Origin: Phyllobacterium sp. 628
GTDB taxonomy: Bacteria > Pseudomonadota > Alphaproteobacteria > Rhizobiales > Rhizobiaceae
DNA length: 64,000 nt
Assembly: GCF_014189505.1 (NCBI RefSeq)
Contig: NZ_CP050301.1
Coordinates: 7,501-71,500 of the forward strand
Reading direction: 5' to 3'
The notes below the pieces were generated by a model. That model was not told the origin of the DNA. It did no database searches and saw only the letters and a list, made by a program, of their open reading frames with translations. Below, one piece after another: positions 18,555-28,531 of this stretch. The stretch's first letter is position 1. Every line of letters starts with the position of its first letter. The position numbers and the translations under genes were made by a program.

Positions 18555-18875
18555 TCAGCAATCGCCGCTTTTTGTGCCATCGCTATTGAGAATGCACACG
18601 GCATTGGGTGATTTCTGCGTCACGCTGCGGCGCACGGTATATTCGCTTGGACCTGCTTTTTTGATCGAGCCCGTCGACATCGTATCGATCGACCGGCTGG
18701 CTGCATAATCGACCACAGATTTTGATCCGCGGTCTGCAAGGGGTGCGATAACCAGAGCGAGCGCGATTGCAGCCGAGCCAAACAGCAACGTTATGCGAAG
18801 AATGCCCCTGCCAGCGTCCAGAAAAGCTCTGGATTGCACTGAAACGTCGTCAAGATTATCAAACTTATATCCCAT
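18555..18875 (-). CDS. Hypothetical single-pass membrane protein
   Basis: I do not recognise this 106-aa protein. It has a charged N-terminus (MGYKFDNLDD), one predicted membrane helix at about residues 28-47, and a periplasmic-type tail with two Cys residues (near 94 and 106) that could form a disulfide. It is convergent with the methyltransferase and sits alone. The hydrophobic segment, a sensible ATG and a spacer of about 115 bases to mutT make it plausible as a real gene; small proteins of this kind are common in rhizobia. Confidence 0.6.
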   Translation of the reverse strand: MGYKFDNLDDVSVQSRAFLDAGRGILRITLLFGSAAIALALVIAPLADRGSKSVVDYAASRSIDTMSTGSIKKAGPSEYTVRRSVTQKSPNAVCILNSDGTKSGDC

Positions 18876-18990
18876 GCCCCACCTGGAAAAATTGATCCGG
18901 AATTGATTAAAAGTCGCTCATTCGCGTGAAGGATCAATTAAGGAATTGGGTTAATTCCGCGAAGAGGAATTTTTAACCATGTTTCGCCCG

Positions 18991-19407
18991 TCAGAGCAGG
19001 TCAATCAGGAAGGGAATAAGCGGAATATCGGCAGGCGGCATAGGGTAATCGCGCATGTCCTTGGGCCGCACCCATTTCAACGCCTGACCTTCCATCGAAC
19101 GCGGAATGCCCTCGTAGCGGCGGCAGATGAACAGCGGCATCAGCAGGTGGAATTTCTCATAGGTGAAACTGGCGAACGTCAGTGGCGCAAAGCATGCGGG
19201 CTTGACCACTATGCCCAATTCTTCCTGCAATTCGCGTATCAAACTTTCTTCCGGTGTTTCACCCGGTTCAACTTTCCCGCCGGGAAATTCCCACAGTCCG
19301 GCCAGCGACTTACCTTCCGGGCGCTGGGTCAGCAGCACACGGCCATCGGCATCAACCAAAGCGCAAGCCGTCACGAGCAAAATGGGATGAACAGGCTTTT
19401 CGCTCAT
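18991..19407 (-). CDS. mutT: (Deoxy)nucleoside triphosphate pyrophosphohydrolase MutT
   Basis: This 138-aa Nudix hydrolase has the complete Nudix box GX5EX7REUXEEXGU at about residues 43-65 (GGKVEPGETPEESLIRELQEELGI-type). MutT removes 8-oxo-dGTP from the nucleotide pool and so prevents A:T to C:G transversions. Short N-terminal extension, compact size and the LAGLWEFPGGK segment are typical of MutT proper. Its ATG overlaps the stop of the GNAT gene by 4 bases, so it is the last gene of the argJ-GNAT-mutT run. Confidence 0.93.
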   Translation of the reverse strand: MSEKPVHPILLVTACALVDADGRVLLTQRPEGKSLAGLWEFPGGKVEPGETPEESLIRELQEELGIVVKPACFAPLTFASFTYEKFHLLMPLFICRRYEGIPRSMEGQALKWVRPKDMRDYPMPPADIPLIPFLIDLL

Positions 19408-20165
19408 TTGGGAGCCTGCCGGTAGACGTAACGATAGGCTTCGGTGAAATCCATCGTCTCGTAGAGCTTAATGGCTGCCAGATTACCGGCCTCGACCTGC
19501 AGCCAGCCGCGCGTGGCGCCCCGTGCAAAAGCCCATTTGATGGCGGATTTCACGATCATGCGGCCATAACCCTTACGGCGGCGGTTCGAAAGAGTGGCAA
19601 TGTTCAGCAAGCCGGCCAATGCGCCGTCCTGTACACAAATTGCGGTTGATACCGGCTCATTACCCTCTTCCACAACGAACAGGCCCTTGGACGGGCGAAT
19701 GGCGTTGATAACCTCGAACAGACCGGGTTTCAGGGCCGGGTCTTCCTGCTGCACTTGCTGGGCAGCATCGATGTAGCGGTCAATATCTTCCAGCGGAATC
19801 TGCTCAATGGCATCAGACAGGTCGATAGTGCCAAGATCAGCCACCATGACGACAGACTCGTCGAAACGCGACCAGCCAAGCTCTGTCAGGTAATCGTCCA
19901 GTTCTTTGGGCGCGAGCGGCGAATGACGAAAAATCGGCCGGCTGCCATACGCCCGGAAACGCTGGATGGCATTTGCCACCCTTTGCTCCATATTATCCGT
20001 ATCACCGGGATCCAGTGGATTAACCGAATTCAGCCGCTTGGCAGGATGGCTGGCCGTCATCCGGATTGCCCAGCTGCCATCATAATGCACCGATGAGGCA
20101 GGCCAGGCCCGGAATCCAACCGCCTCGATCTGCCTGATCTGCGCCAGTTGCATACTGGCACTCAT
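19404..20165 (-). CDS. GNAT family N-acetyltransferase
   Basis: The 253-aa product has a C-terminal GNAT acetyltransferase domain (about 120-250) with the acetyl-CoA-binding segment NRRRKGYGRMI near 195-205 and a final FTEAYRYVYR strand. The N-terminal half resembles the second, degenerate GNAT-like module of this rhizobial family. The acceptor substrate is unknown. It starts within the stop of argJ (TAATG, one base shared) and its own stop overlaps the mutT start, so it is firmly embedded in the argJ operon. A link to arginine synthesis is only suggested by position. Confidence 0.88.
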   Translation of the reverse strand: MSASMQLAQIRQIEAVGFRAWPASSVHYDGSWAIRMTASHPAKRLNSVNPLDPGDTDNMEQRVANAIQRFRAYGSRPIFRHSPLAPKELDDYLTELGWSRFDESVVMVADLGTIDLSDAIEQIPLEDIDRYIDAAQQVQQEDPALKPGLFEVINAIRPSKGLFVVEEGNEPVSTAICVQDGALAGLLNIATLSNRRRKGYGRMIVKSAIKWAFARGATRGWLQVEAGNLAAIKLYETMDFTEAYRYVYRQAPK

Positions 20166-21406
20166 TAGCTGCGATAGTCGCCGTTGATCGCCACATATTC
20201 CTTGGTCAGGTCACAGGTCCAGACCGTCGCTTTGCCTTTACCGAGGCCAATATCGACCTTGACGGCAATATCCTCGTTTTTCATGTAATCCGAGGTTGCA
20301 GCTTCCGAGTAATCCGGATCACGCTCGCCATTGCGGGCAACACGAATATCACCGAACCAGATCGCGAGACGATCGCGGTCAGCCGGTTCACCCGCCTTGC
20401 CAACGGCCATGACGATGCGGCCCCAATTGGCGTCTTCACCTGCGGCCGCTGTCTTGACCAGCGGTGAATTGGCAATGGACAAGGCAATGCGCTTGGCCGA
20501 ACGCGACGATGTTGCGCCGGTTACGGTGATTTCGAGCATCTTGCGGGCCCCTTCGCCGTCGCGCACCACCTGCAATGCCAGATTTTTCAGAACGCGGTCG
20601 AGTGCCTTGCTGAAGGCTTTGAGGCGCTTGTCCTTTTCCTTCGTTACCGGCGCGGCACCGCGCTCTGCGGCGGATCCGGTTGCGAAAAGCAGCAGCGTGT
20701 CCGATGTGGATGTATCGCTGTCGACGGTTACGGAATTAAAGCTCTTGCCGACCGACTTCGACAGAAGCTTCTGCAGAATGTCAGAGGCAATCGGGGCATC
20801 CGTTGCAACAAAAGACAGCATCGTCGCCATATCAGGCGCGATCATGCCGGCGCCTTTTGCGATACCATTGATCGTGACCGGCACACCGCCCAGCAGGACC
20901 GTTTCCGTCGCGACTTTGGGAAAGGTATCCGTTGTCATGATGGCACTCGCCGCATCCTGCCAACGTTCTCCAGTCGCGCTTTGCGCCATGCCTTCGAGCA
21001 AATGGCTGAATTTGCCGGCATCCAGCGGTTCACCGATGACACCGGTCGAAGCAAGGAATATTTCACTGGATTTGCATCCAATGGCCTTGGCAGCAGCGGC
21101 GGCGGTAAGCTTGGTGGACTCGCGGCCCTTCTTGCCGGTGAAGGCATTGGCATTACCGGAATTGACGACAATAGCGCGGGCTTTTCCGCCTGTCAGGCTG
21201 TCACGGCAGAAGTCCACTGCAGCCGACGGGCATTTGGAACGGGTAAACACCCCTGCGACTGCCACGGGCTTGTCAAATACGATCAGCAGAACGTCGGTTC
21301 TGCCCTTGTATTTGATCCCGGCTTCAGCGGTTGCGATCCTCGCACCATGAATTTCCGGCATGGCCGGGAAGTGTTTGGGCGCCAAGGGGGAGACAGACGT
21401 CGACAT
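20165..21406 (-). CDS. argJ: Bifunctional glutamate N-acetyltransferase / amino-acid acetyltransferase
   Basis: ArgJ transfers the acetyl group of N-acetylornithine to glutamate, recycling it in arginine synthesis, and can also use acetyl-CoA in the first step. The 413-aa precursor has the self-cleavage site in PDMATMLSF: cutting between Ala194 and Thr195 yields alpha and beta chains, with the Thr as nucleophile. The [10 protein letters not shown] context is intact. It is followed without a gap by the GNAT gene. An inverted repeat lies between it and the upstream peptidyl-prolyl isomerase gene (21468-21494). Confidence 0.96.
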   Translation of the reverse strand: MSTSVSPLAPKHFPAMPEIHGARIATAEAGIKYKGRTDVLLIVFDKPVAVAGVFTRSKCPSAAVDFCRDSLTGGKARAIVVNSGNANAFTGKKGRESTKLTAAAAAKAIGCKSSEIFLASTGVIGEPLDAGKFSHLLEGMAQSATGERWQDAASAIMTTDTFPKVATETVLLGGVPVTINGIAKGAGMIAPDMATMLSFVATDAPIASDILQKLLSKSVGKSFNSVTVDSDTSTSDTLLLFATGSAAERGAAPVTKEKDKRLKAFSKALDRVLKNLALQVVRDGEGARKMLEITVTGATSSRSAKRIALSIANSPLVKTAAAGEDANWGRIVMAVGKAGEPADRDRLAIWFGDIRVARNGERDPDYSEAATSDYMKNEDIAVKVDIGLGKGKATVWTCDLTKEYVAINGDYRS

Positions 21407-21467
21407 GAGTTACCTCGAAAAGGATGTTTGACAAGGTTTAGAGCAGGTAAAACTCGGGATTGGCAAG

Positions 21468-21494
21468 GCCCGGAATTCCAATGGAATTCCGGGC
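21468..21494 (-). terminator. Perfect 12-bp stem-loop between ppiC and argJ
   Basis: Arms 21468-21479 and 21483-21494 are perfectly complementary with a 3-base loop. It follows the minus-strand isomerase gene by about 12 bases. There is no clear T run on the minus strand, so it may be a weak terminator or an mRNA 3'-end stabiliser rather than a full stop. Confidence 0.5.
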
Positions 21495-21506
21495 CCGAAG
21501 TCTTGT

Positions 21507-22427
21507 TTATTCCTGCTGGCCTTCGGTGGCTGCCTTGATCGCCTTTTCCGTTTCCGGATCAGTGTATTCGACCTTCAGATCAGCCCGCTCTTTCTTGACC
21601 AGTTCCATATAGCGTTCACGGATAAGGATCGACTTCACCTGATCCTTGACCTGATCAAATGCTGGCGGCTGCTGTACGCGCTTGTCTTCCAGCTTGATCA
21701 CGTGGAAACCGAACTGCGTCTGAACAGGCTCCTTGGTGTATTTGCCAACATCGAGCGCCATGGCTGCCTTTTCGAACTCAGGAACCATCTGTCCGGCAGA
21801 GAAATAGCCAAGATCACCGCCCTGTGCTGCGGATCCATCAGTCGACTTCGCCTTGGCGACGTCTTCAAAGGATGCACCGCCATCAAGCTGCTTGATAATG
21901 GCTTCGGCTTCTTCCTTGGTCTTCACCAGAATGTGGCGTGCGCGAACTTCGTTCTGGGGTGGCATTGCTGCCATTTCCTTATCGTAACGGGCACGCACGT
22001 CCGCATCGGTCACCTTGTCGACGACCTGCTGCTTGAAGAAGTCATTGTGCAATGCGCGGTCCTTCAGGAACTGCATGCGTGCCTTGAATTCCGGTGTGGC
22101 ATCCAGCTTCTCGGCTTCCGCCTTGGCTGCGAGCGACTTGATGTCGATGATGGCAGCCAGAGCGGCCAAACGACGCTGATCGTCCGGCAGACGGGCAAAC
22201 TGCGGATCGAGATCGGCAGAAATCTGATCCACGTCCTTGGCAGTGATCTTTGTGCCGTTGACGGTGGCAAGCACCTTGTCCGGATCGACCTTGGCAGGCT
22301 CTGTCTTCGCAGCGTCAGCTTTCGGAGCCGCAGGCTTGCTGGCGTCCTGGGCCAGAGCTGCGGAGGAAACACCGGCCAAAAATACAGCAGCAGTCATGAA
22401 TGAAAGGGTTTTACGCAATTGGTTCAT
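21507..22427 (-). CDS. Periplasmic peptidyl-prolyl isomerase (parvulin/SurA-like)
   Basis: The 306-aa protein has a signal peptide (residues 1-26, ending ALA-Q), an Ala/Lys-rich linker, a SurA-N-like helical region (about 50-150) and a parvulin PPIase domain (about 160-255) with the ARHILVKT and GGDLGYFSAGQMVPEFE signatures. It should help fold outer-membrane and periplasmic proteins. It is divergent from secA, so export and folding genes share the 267-base region between them. The name ppiC/prsA is used for such proteins, but I leave the symbol open because several paralogues exist in rhizobia. Confidence 0.9.
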   Translation of the reverse strand: MNQLRKTLSFMTAAVFLAGVSSAALAQDASKPAAPKADAAKTEPAKVDPDKVLATVNGTKITAKDVDQISADLDPQFARLPDDQRRLAALAAIIDIKSLAAKAEAEKLDATPEFKARMQFLKDRALHNDFFKQQVVDKVTDADVRARYDKEMAAMPPQNEVRARHILVKTKEEAEAIIKQLDGGASFEDVAKAKSTDGSAAQGGDLGYFSAGQMVPEFEKAAMALDVGKYTKEPVQTQFGFHVIKLEDKRVQQPPAFDQVKDQVKSILIRERYMELVKKERADLKVEYTDPETEKAIKAATEGQQE

Positions 22428-22694
22428 AGGTCAATTTCTCCTTGGGAGGACCGGTACGGGCTATGATTACGGCAGAATTTTGCCCAGACGAAGCGATCAA
22501 CTGCTTGCTGCTTCAACATTGACATCATTCGAGCCCCCTCTTATCTGTCCATCGGCTTTGCGTCCAGATAGCTTGGTAACAGATAGGCTTATACATTTGG
22601 CTCAGTGTCCGTATTGTATCAGGCAGTAAAATGCCCGGCATCGGACACCTAAATGCTAGGTTTTCCTAGCGAAACGAATAAGAGAGGACCAGGG

Positions 22695-25415
22695 ATGGTC
22701 AGTTTCGGCGGCCTTGCCCGCAAGATTTTCGGCTCTTCAAATGAGCGTCGAGTCAGAGGCTTCAAGCCACGCGTTGAGGAAATCAATGCGCTGGAGGCAG
22801 AAATTTCGTCGCTCACTGACGAACAATTGAAGGCAAAAACGGTGGAATTCCGTGCGAGCCTTGCCAGCGGAACAAAACTTGATGATCTGCTTGTACCGGC
22901 TTTTGCCGTTGTACGTGAAGCCGCCAAGCGCGTTCTCGGCATGCGCCCCTTCGATGTTCAGTTGATCGGCGGCATGGTCCTGCACGGCGGCGGCATCTCG
23001 GAAATGCGCACCGGTGAAGGCAAGACGCTCGTCGCGACATTGCCGGTTTATCTGAATGCGCTCGAGGGCAAAGGCGTTCACGTCGTCACTGTCAACGACT
23101 ACCTCGCCAGCCGCGATGCGCACTGGATGGGACAGCTCTATAATTTCCTTGGGCTGAGCTACGGTATTATCGTGCACGGTCTGGATGACGAAGAGCGCGC
23201 CACTGCCTACGCCGCGGACATCACCTACGCCACCAACAACGAACTCGGTTTCGATTATCTGCGCGACAATATGAAATATGAACGCGCGCAGATGGTACAG
23301 CGCGCTCACAACTACGCGATTGTCGATGAAGTGGATTCGATCCTCGTTGACGAAGCGCGCACGCCGCTGATTATTTCCGGCCCGCTCGATGACCGGTCCG
23401 ATTTCTACAACCTGATCGACACTTTCATTCTGCCGCTTGAGCCGGTCGATTATGAAATCGACGAGAAGCAGAAAACCGCGATCTTCACCGAAGAAGGCAC
23501 GGAAAGGCTTGAAAACCTGCTGAAGGAAGCCGGTCACCTCAAGGGCGAAGGCCTCTACGACATCGAAAACGTTGCTGTAGTTCATCACGTCAACAACGCG
23601 TTGCGCGCCCACAAGCTGTTCCAGCGCGACAAGGACTATATCGTCCGCAATGATGAAATCGTCATTATCGATGAATTCACCGGCCGCATGATGCCGGGCC
23701 GCCGTTTCTCGGAAGGCCTGCACCAGGCGCTGGAAGCCAAGGAACATGTGACGATCCAGCCGGAAAACCAAACGCTGGCTTCAATCACATTCCAGAACTA
23801 TTTCCGCATGTACAAGAAGCTGGCCGGTATGACCGGTACAGCTTCAACCGAAGCGGAAGAATTCGGCAATATTTACGGTCTCGAAGTCACAGAAATCCCG
23901 ACCAACAATCCGGTCAAGCGCATTGACGAGGATGATGAGGTCTACCGGACCGTCGAAGAAAAATACAAAGCCATTGTTCGCGATATCCATGAAGCACGCG
24001 CCAAGGGTCAGCCGATCCTCGTTGGCACGACATCGATTGAAAAGTCTGAACAGCTGGCAGAGCGGCTGCGCAAGGAAGGCTTCAAGGACTTCCAGGTACT
24101 GAACGCCCGCTATCACGAACAGGAAGCCTATATCGTTGCCCAGGCTGGTGTTCCCGGCGCCATCACCATTGCCACGAACATGGCGGGTCGTGGTACGGAC
24201 ATTCAGCTCGGCGGCAATCTGGAGATGCGCGTCAAGCATGAGCTTGCCGACATGCCGGAAGGCGAAGAGCGCAAGTCCAAGGAAGCAGCTATCCGAGACG
24301 ATATCGCTGTTTTGAAAGAGAAGGCGATTGCAGCTGGCGGGCTCTATGTTCTGGCAACCGAACGCCATGAAAGCCGCCGTATCGATAATCAGTTGCGCGG
24401 CCGTTCCGGCCGTCAGGGCGATCCGGGCCGGTCAAAGTTCTTCCTGTCGCTTCAGGATGATCTGATGCGCATCTTCGGCTCCGAACGCATGGACGGCATG
24501 CTGCAGAAGCTCGGCCTCAAGGAGGACGAAGCCATCGTCCATCCCTGGATCAACAAGGCTCTGGAAAAAGCGCAGAAGAAGGTCGAAGCGCGCAACTTCG
24601 ACATCCGCAAGAATCTGCTGAAATACGATGACGTTATGAACGATCAGCGCAAGGTGATCTTCGAACAGCGTATTGAAATCATGGACGGCACGGATCTGAG
24701 CCAGACAACCGCAGAAATGCGTGAAGACGTTGTTGACGATCTGGTCCAGAGGCATACGCCGGAAGGCGCCTATGCCGAGCAGTGGAAGGTGAAGGAACTC
24801 GACGAAGACGTCCGCACCATCCTCAACCTCGACCTGCCGATCACCGAGTGGGCAAACGAGGACAATATTGCGCCTGATGATATCCGCGAACGCCTGTTCG
24901 AAAATGTCGAAAAGGCTGCCGCTGACCGCGCCGAGCGTTTCGGACCGGAGATCATGGCCTATGTCGAAAAGTCCGTCATTCTCCAGACACTCGATGCTCT
25001 GTGGCGCGAACATCTGGTCAATCTCGACCATCTGCGCTCGGTCGTCGGTTTCCGTGGCTATGCGCAGCGCGATCCGCTCAACGAGTACAAGACCGAAGGG
25101 TTTGAACTTTTCCAGACCATGCTGACAAATCTGCGTCAGAACGTGACAACCCAGCTGATGCGGGTCGAGATCGTTCGCGAGGCAGCCGAAGCACCAGCAC
25201 CGCAATTGCCCGAGATGGAAGGCCATCACTTTGACGGCCTGACCGGTGAAGACGATTTTGGCGGTGATGCAGCTGTGCTCGAGGATTTGCGCGTTGTTGA
25301 TCCGTCGGAACGCGATCCTGAAAATCCCCGCACCTGGGGCAAGATAGGCCGCAATGAGGCCTGTCCCTGCGGGTCAGGCAAGAAATACAAACATTGTCAT
25401 GGCTCATTCGCCTGA
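22695..25415 (+). CDS. secA: Preprotein translocase subunit SecA
   Basis: SecA is the ATPase that drives unfolded preproteins through the SecYEG channel. The 906-aa product shows Walker A (MRTGEGKT, 104-111), the DEVD box of the motor (about 210-213), the preprotein-crosslinking and scaffold domains, and the C-terminal zinc/SecB-binding motif [14 protein letters not shown]. The frame begins at 22653; I take the ATG at 22695, with GAGG upstream and the family N-terminus [11 protein letters not shown] strong terminator follows, so it appears to be a single-gene transcript divergent from the periplasmic isomerase. Confidence 0.97.
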   Translation: MVSFGGLARKIFGSSNERRVRGFKPRVEEINALEAEISSLTDEQLKAKTVEFRASLASGTKLDDLLVPAFAVVREAAKRVLGMRPFDVQLIGGMVLHGGGISEMRTGEGKTLVATLPVYLNALEGKGVHVVTVNDYLASRDAHWMGQLYNFLGLSYGIIVHGLDDEERATAYAADITYATNNELGFDYLRDNMKYERAQMVQRAHNYAIVDEVDSILVDEARTPLIISGPLDDRSDFYNLIDTFILPLEPVDYEIDEKQKTAIFTEEGTERLENLLKEAGHLKGEGLYDIENVAVVHHVNNALRAHKLFQRDKDYIVRNDEIVIIDEFTGRMMPGRRFSEGLHQALEAKEHVTIQPENQTLASITFQNYFRMYKKLAGMTGTASTEAEEFGNIYGLEVTEIPTNNPVKRIDEDDEVYRTVEEKYKAIVRDIHEARAKGQPILVGTTSIEKSEQLAERLRKEGFKDFQVLNARYHEQEAYIVAQAGVPGAITIATNMAGRGTDIQLGGNLEMRVKHELADMPEGEERKSKEAAIRDDIAVLKEKAIAAGGLYVLATERHESRRIDNQLRGRSGRQGDPGRSKFFLSLQDDLMRIFGSERMDGMLQKLGLKEDEAIVHPWINKALEKAQKKVEARNFDIRKNLLKYDDVMNDQRKVIFEQRIEIMDGTDLSQTTAEMREDVVDDLVQRHTPEGAYAEQWKVKELDEDVRTILNLDLPITEWANEDNIAPDDIRERLFENVEKAAADRAERFGPEIMAYVEKSVILQTLDALWREHLVNLDHLRSVVGFRGYAQRDPLNEYKTEGFELFQTMLTNLRQNVTTQLMRVEIVREAAEAPAPQLPEMEGHHFDGLTGEDDFGGDAAVLEDLRVVDPSERDPENPRTWGKIGRNEACPCGSGKKYKHCHGSFA

Positions 25416-25426
25416 CATCATTTCCC

Positions 25427-25456
25427 AAGGCCGCGTTTAACCAACGCGGCCTTTTT
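25427..25456 (+). terminator. Rho-independent terminator of secA
   Basis: A perfect 11-bp GC-rich stem (25427-25437 with 25443-25453) with a 5-base loop runs into a five-T tract. It starts 12 bases after the secA stop. Confidence 0.92.
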
Positions 25457-25555
25457 CGTTACCGCGAGTATTTCCCGTGCAACTCTCGACCTGTTCGAAC
25501 CGTTTTTAAAGGTTTACGGAATATACAGCGAGGGATTGAAAAAAGTGGAGCTGCC

Positions 25556-26968
25556 GTGCGATTTTCTGCGGTAAGAACTGCAGACCGATTTCTGCCAGAA
25601 AAACTGTCACTGCGCCTTAATCCCTGGTTGTCGCGCCTGGATCAGTTGCTCGACGGGTCGAATGAACACGCCGTCGCACAACGTGTTTCGCTGATTGCTT
25701 TTCTTGTTCGCGTGGTCAGCGCCGGCATTGCTCTCGTTTCGCAGGTTATTTTTGCACGCTGGATGGGGCCTTTTGAATACGGCATCTTCGTTCTTGTCTG
25801 GGTCACGGTGGTGATACTTGGCAATCTGTCCTGCCTTGGCTTCCAGACCACTGTCATTCGCTTCGTCCCGGAATATCTGGAACGCGAGCAATATGATCAC
25901 CTGCGCGGCCTCCTTTTCACAAGCAAGGCATTTGCCGTCAGCATGACGACAGGTGTTGCGCTGGCAGGCGCGGTTCTCATCTATGCCCTGCGCGGCCTGA
26001 TCGAACCATACTACGTCGCACCATTTCTGGTCGGCCTGATATGTCTCCCCATGATCGCCCTCGGTGATACGCTGGATGGAACAGCGCGCTCGCGCTCGTG
26101 GGTGCTGGTTGCCCTGACCCCGACCTATATCATTCGTCCCGTTCTCACCCTTGTGATTATGAGCATTGCCCATATCAGCGGCATGGCGCCTACGGCCATG
26201 ACGGCGCTTGGCTCCGCCGTTGTCGCAACCTATGGCACATCGGTTCTGCAGTTCTTTGCCGTTCGCAAGCGCTTCGGAGGTGTCGTGCCACCGGGACCGC
26301 GTTCGATTCATTTCCGGCACTGGTTCGCCGTGTCGCTGCCGATTTTTCTGGTCGAGGGATTTTTCTTTCTGCTGACCAATGCGGACGTACTGATGGTCGG
26401 ACGTTATATGGAGCCCGATCAGGTGGCTACCTATTACGCCACCGTAAAGCTGCTGGCACTGGTGCATTTCGTCTATTTTTCCGTCAAGGCAGGTGCGGCC
26501 CAGCGCTACTCCGAACTGATGCAGAACTACGACCATGCGCAGCTGTCACAATTCGCCAAGGATACCGCGCGCTGGACATTCTGGCCGTCTCTGGTGATGG
26601 CAATCACCCTGCTTGCGCTCGGCAAACCCTTGCTCTGGCTGTTTGGCACGCAGTTCACGGACGGCTATCCGCTGTTGTTCATCATGGTCATCGGCGTTGT
26701 GGCGCGTGCCTCCGTTGGTCCGGCGGAAAGCCTTCTGAATATGGCCGGCCACCAGAAAATCTGCGCTGCGGTCTATGCCATCACTTTGGTTGTTAATATT
26801 TGCCTCAGTATTATTATGATACCTCTGTACGGCCTCGCTGGTGCTGCATGTGCGACGGCTGCCTCTATGGTGTTTGAAGCGCTTGTTCTGGCGTTGACCG
26901 TGTACAATCGTCTCAACATAACAATGTTCGTATTCGCCGGCAGGACATCTGCCAAGGAAGAAATCTGA
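25556..26968 (+). CDS. Polysaccharide flippase (Wzx/MATE-like membrane protein)
   Basis: The 470-aa hydrophobic protein has about 12-14 predicted transmembrane helices and resembles Wzx/MVF-type lipid-linked oligosaccharide flippases of the inner membrane. Characteristic segments include ARWMGPFEYGIF near residue 65 and the VAAR-like MIGVVARASVGPAE region near 380. The frame begins at 25394, inside the secA end and terminator. The GTG at 25556, with GGAG 5 bases upstream, is the first start with a ribosome-binding site. It overlaps the next gene by one base, so the two act together, probably in export of a surface glycan. Confidence 0.83.
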   Translation: MRFSAVRTADRFLPEKLSLRLNPWLSRLDQLLDGSNEHAVAQRVSLIAFLVRVVSAGIALVSQVIFARWMGPFEYGIFVLVWVTVVILGNLSCLGFQTTVIRFVPEYLEREQYDHLRGLLFTSKAFAVSMTTGVALAGAVLIYALRGLIEPYYVAPFLVGLICLPMIALGDTLDGTARSRSWVLVALTPTYIIRPVLTLVIMSIAHISGMAPTAMTALGSAVVATYGTSVLQFFAVRKRFGGVVPPGPRSIHFRHWFAVSLPIFLVEGFFFLLTNADVLMVGRYMEPDQVATYYATVKLLALVHFVYFSVKAGAAQRYSELMQNYDHAQLSQFAKDTARWTFWPSLVMAITLLALGKPLLWLFGTQFTDGYPLLFIMVIGVVARASVGPAESLLNMAGHQKICAAVYAITLVVNICLSIIMIPLYGLAGAACATAASMVFEALVLALTVYNRLNITMFVFAGRTSAKEEI

Positions 26969-28251
26969 TGGCTGCAATACCGCTTCTCGAAGAACTGGCC
27001 GGTGGCCCTTCCTCGCAGATCATTTCGCAGCTGGCTGGCTTTGAATCGCGCGATGCGGCCAAGCAGATTGAGGAAACGCTGGGCAGCCGCGGTGTTCCGC
27101 GCAAACTTTCCGTCTATTCCGCCTCTGCCGGTTTCGACCTGACCGAGGAACTGGAGCATCTGGCCTACCGGACAATCGAACCCAACGTCTTTTTCAATCC
27201 GCGCTTTCTCGCGCCAGCAATGCCACGACTTGATGACCGTCAGGTGCGTTTCATGGTGATGCGCGATGAGAATGACGTGAAGAGCCGCCTGCGCTTCCTG
27301 ATGCCCTATACGATCGAGCGCCCCGGCTTCACGTTCTCCTCATCTATCCTGCGTGCCTGGGCAACACCGTTTGGCCCGCAGGGCACACCCCTGATTGATC
27401 GCGACGATCCGATTGGCGTTCTCAACGATCTGTTCGATATGCTCGCGCGCAAGCACCTCAAATTTCCGAAAGTGCTTGTTCTCCCTGACCTGCTGTTGAA
27501 CCGCCCCGTTGCCCAGCTTTTCCGCACGGTTGCGCTGGACCGCGATCTCCCGACTGTAACCATCAACACCGTCGAGCGCCCGTTCCTTGAGAGCACCAAG
27601 GAGGGTGATGAATATCTGCGCGAAGCTCTCGGCACACGTCATGCCAAAGAATATCGCCGGTTGTGGCGCCGCCTATCCGAGAAGGGTACGCTAACCTATA
27701 CGGTCAGCCGCAGCGAAGAGGAAATTCGTGCGCGTCTGGAAGACTTCCTCACACTCGAAGCCAGCGGCTGGAAAGGCCATCGCGGTTCAGCCATGGCCGT
27801 TGACCGGTTCCGCGCCGCCTTTGCCCGCGAAGCTGTCAACAATCTCGCAGGCCGTGATCTCGCCCGCATCCATACGCTTGAGCTGGATGGCAGGCCCATC
27901 GCCATTCTGGTGGTCTTTGTCGAGGCGGGCCAGGCCTGGACCTGGAAAACCGCCTATGACGAAAGCCTCGCAGCCTATTCTCCCGGCGTTCTCCTGATGA
28001 TTGAAATGCTCAAGAACCATCTGGATGACCCAAACATCGAACGCACGGATTCATGTGCCGTTCCCGATCATCCTGTTGCCTCGCGCCTGTTTCAGGAACG
28101 CCAAACCGTCGGCACGCTGGTTATTGGCCTGACGCCGGGATCCGATCGCGCGGCCCGGCAGGCAGCAGCGCAGATTCACCTCTATCGCCGCACCCAGAAC
28201 ATCGCGCGCCTCGTCCGCGAGCGTTTGCGCGAACTGACGGGCCGGAAATAG
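26968..28251 (+). CDS. GNAT acyltransferase, CelD/BcsL-like
   Basis: The 427-aa protein resembles the CelD-type GNAT family often linked to cellulose or exopolysaccharide loci. The N-terminal 150 residues lack a known motif; the acetyltransferase-like domain lies at about 215-390, with the AAYSPGVLLMIEMLK segment typical of the family. The reaction is probably transfer of an acyl or acetyl group to a sugar, but the substrate is unknown. Its ATG overlaps the flippase stop (TGATG). No glycosyltransferase gene lies nearby, so the glycan itself must be made elsewhere. Confidence 0.8.
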   Translation: MAAIPLLEELAGGPSSQIISQLAGFESRDAAKQIEETLGSRGVPRKLSVYSASAGFDLTEELEHLAYRTIEPNVFFNPRFLAPAMPRLDDRQVRFMVMRDENDVKSRLRFLMPYTIERPGFTFSSSILRAWATPFGPQGTPLIDRDDPIGVLNDLFDMLARKHLKFPKVLVLPDLLLNRPVAQLFRTVALDRDLPTVTINTVERPFLESTKEGDEYLREALGTRHAKEYRRLWRRLSEKGTLTYTVSRSEEEIRARLEDFLTLEASGWKGHRGSAMAVDRFRAAFAREAVNNLAGRDLARIHTLELDGRPIAILVVFVEAGQAWTWKTAYDESLAAYSPGVLLMIEMLKNHLDDPNIERTDSCAVPDHPVASRLFQERQTVGTLVIGLTPGSDRAARQAAAQIHLYRRTQNIARLVRERLRELTGRK

Positions 28252-28260
28252 ACGGCTGCT

Positions 28261-28497
28261 TCAGATCTTTCCCTGAACAACAACGCGCAAGGCATCATTG
28301 ATACGGTCTTGCCATCCAGGTCCATCGTTCTGGAAATAGTCAAGGACAGCCCGGTCAATCCGGATCGACACGAGCTCTTTGGCGTTGGGAACAGCCCGGA
28401 CTTCATATTTGGGCGCTTCGGGCTTGGCTTTCGCCGGCTTGAATAGCGCTTCTGCGGCATCCATCGGATTTGTCGGGCGGCGCGGCGGGGTTGCCAT
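28261..28497 (-). CDS. BrnA-like antitoxin domain protein (DUF4415), no toxin beside it
   Basis: This 78-aa protein has a Pro/Ala/Lys-rich start and a C-terminal BrnA/DUF4415 segment (VSIRIDRAVLDYFQNDGPGW then QDRINDALR), a ribbon-helix-helix-like DNA-binding unit. In type II BrnTA systems BrnA neutralises the RNase BrnT; no BrnT-like ORF lies on either side. The frame extends upstream to 28599, but the ATG at 28497 has AGGAG 7 bases before it. It begins 34 bases after the cyclase stop on the same strand and may be cotranscribed with it. Orphan DUF4415 proteins are common in rhizobia and may be plain regulators. Confidence 0.83.
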   Translation of the reverse strand: MATPPRRPTNPMDAAEALFKPAKAKPEAPKYEVRAVPNAKELVSIRIDRAVLDYFQNDGPGWQDRINDALRVVVQGKI

Positions 28498-28531
28498 TAT
28501 TCTTCTCCTCGTTTTATCGCGTTCGACAAGT

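Noticed and set aside
20331..21350. 339-codon plus-strand ORF inside argJ
   Set aside because: Antisense to a clear ArgJ; low-complexity Ala/Ser-rich translation, a typical GC shadow.
22737..23771. 344-codon minus-strand ORF inside secA
   Set aside because: It lies wholly within secA in an antisense frame, has no recognisable motif and no ribosome-binding site.
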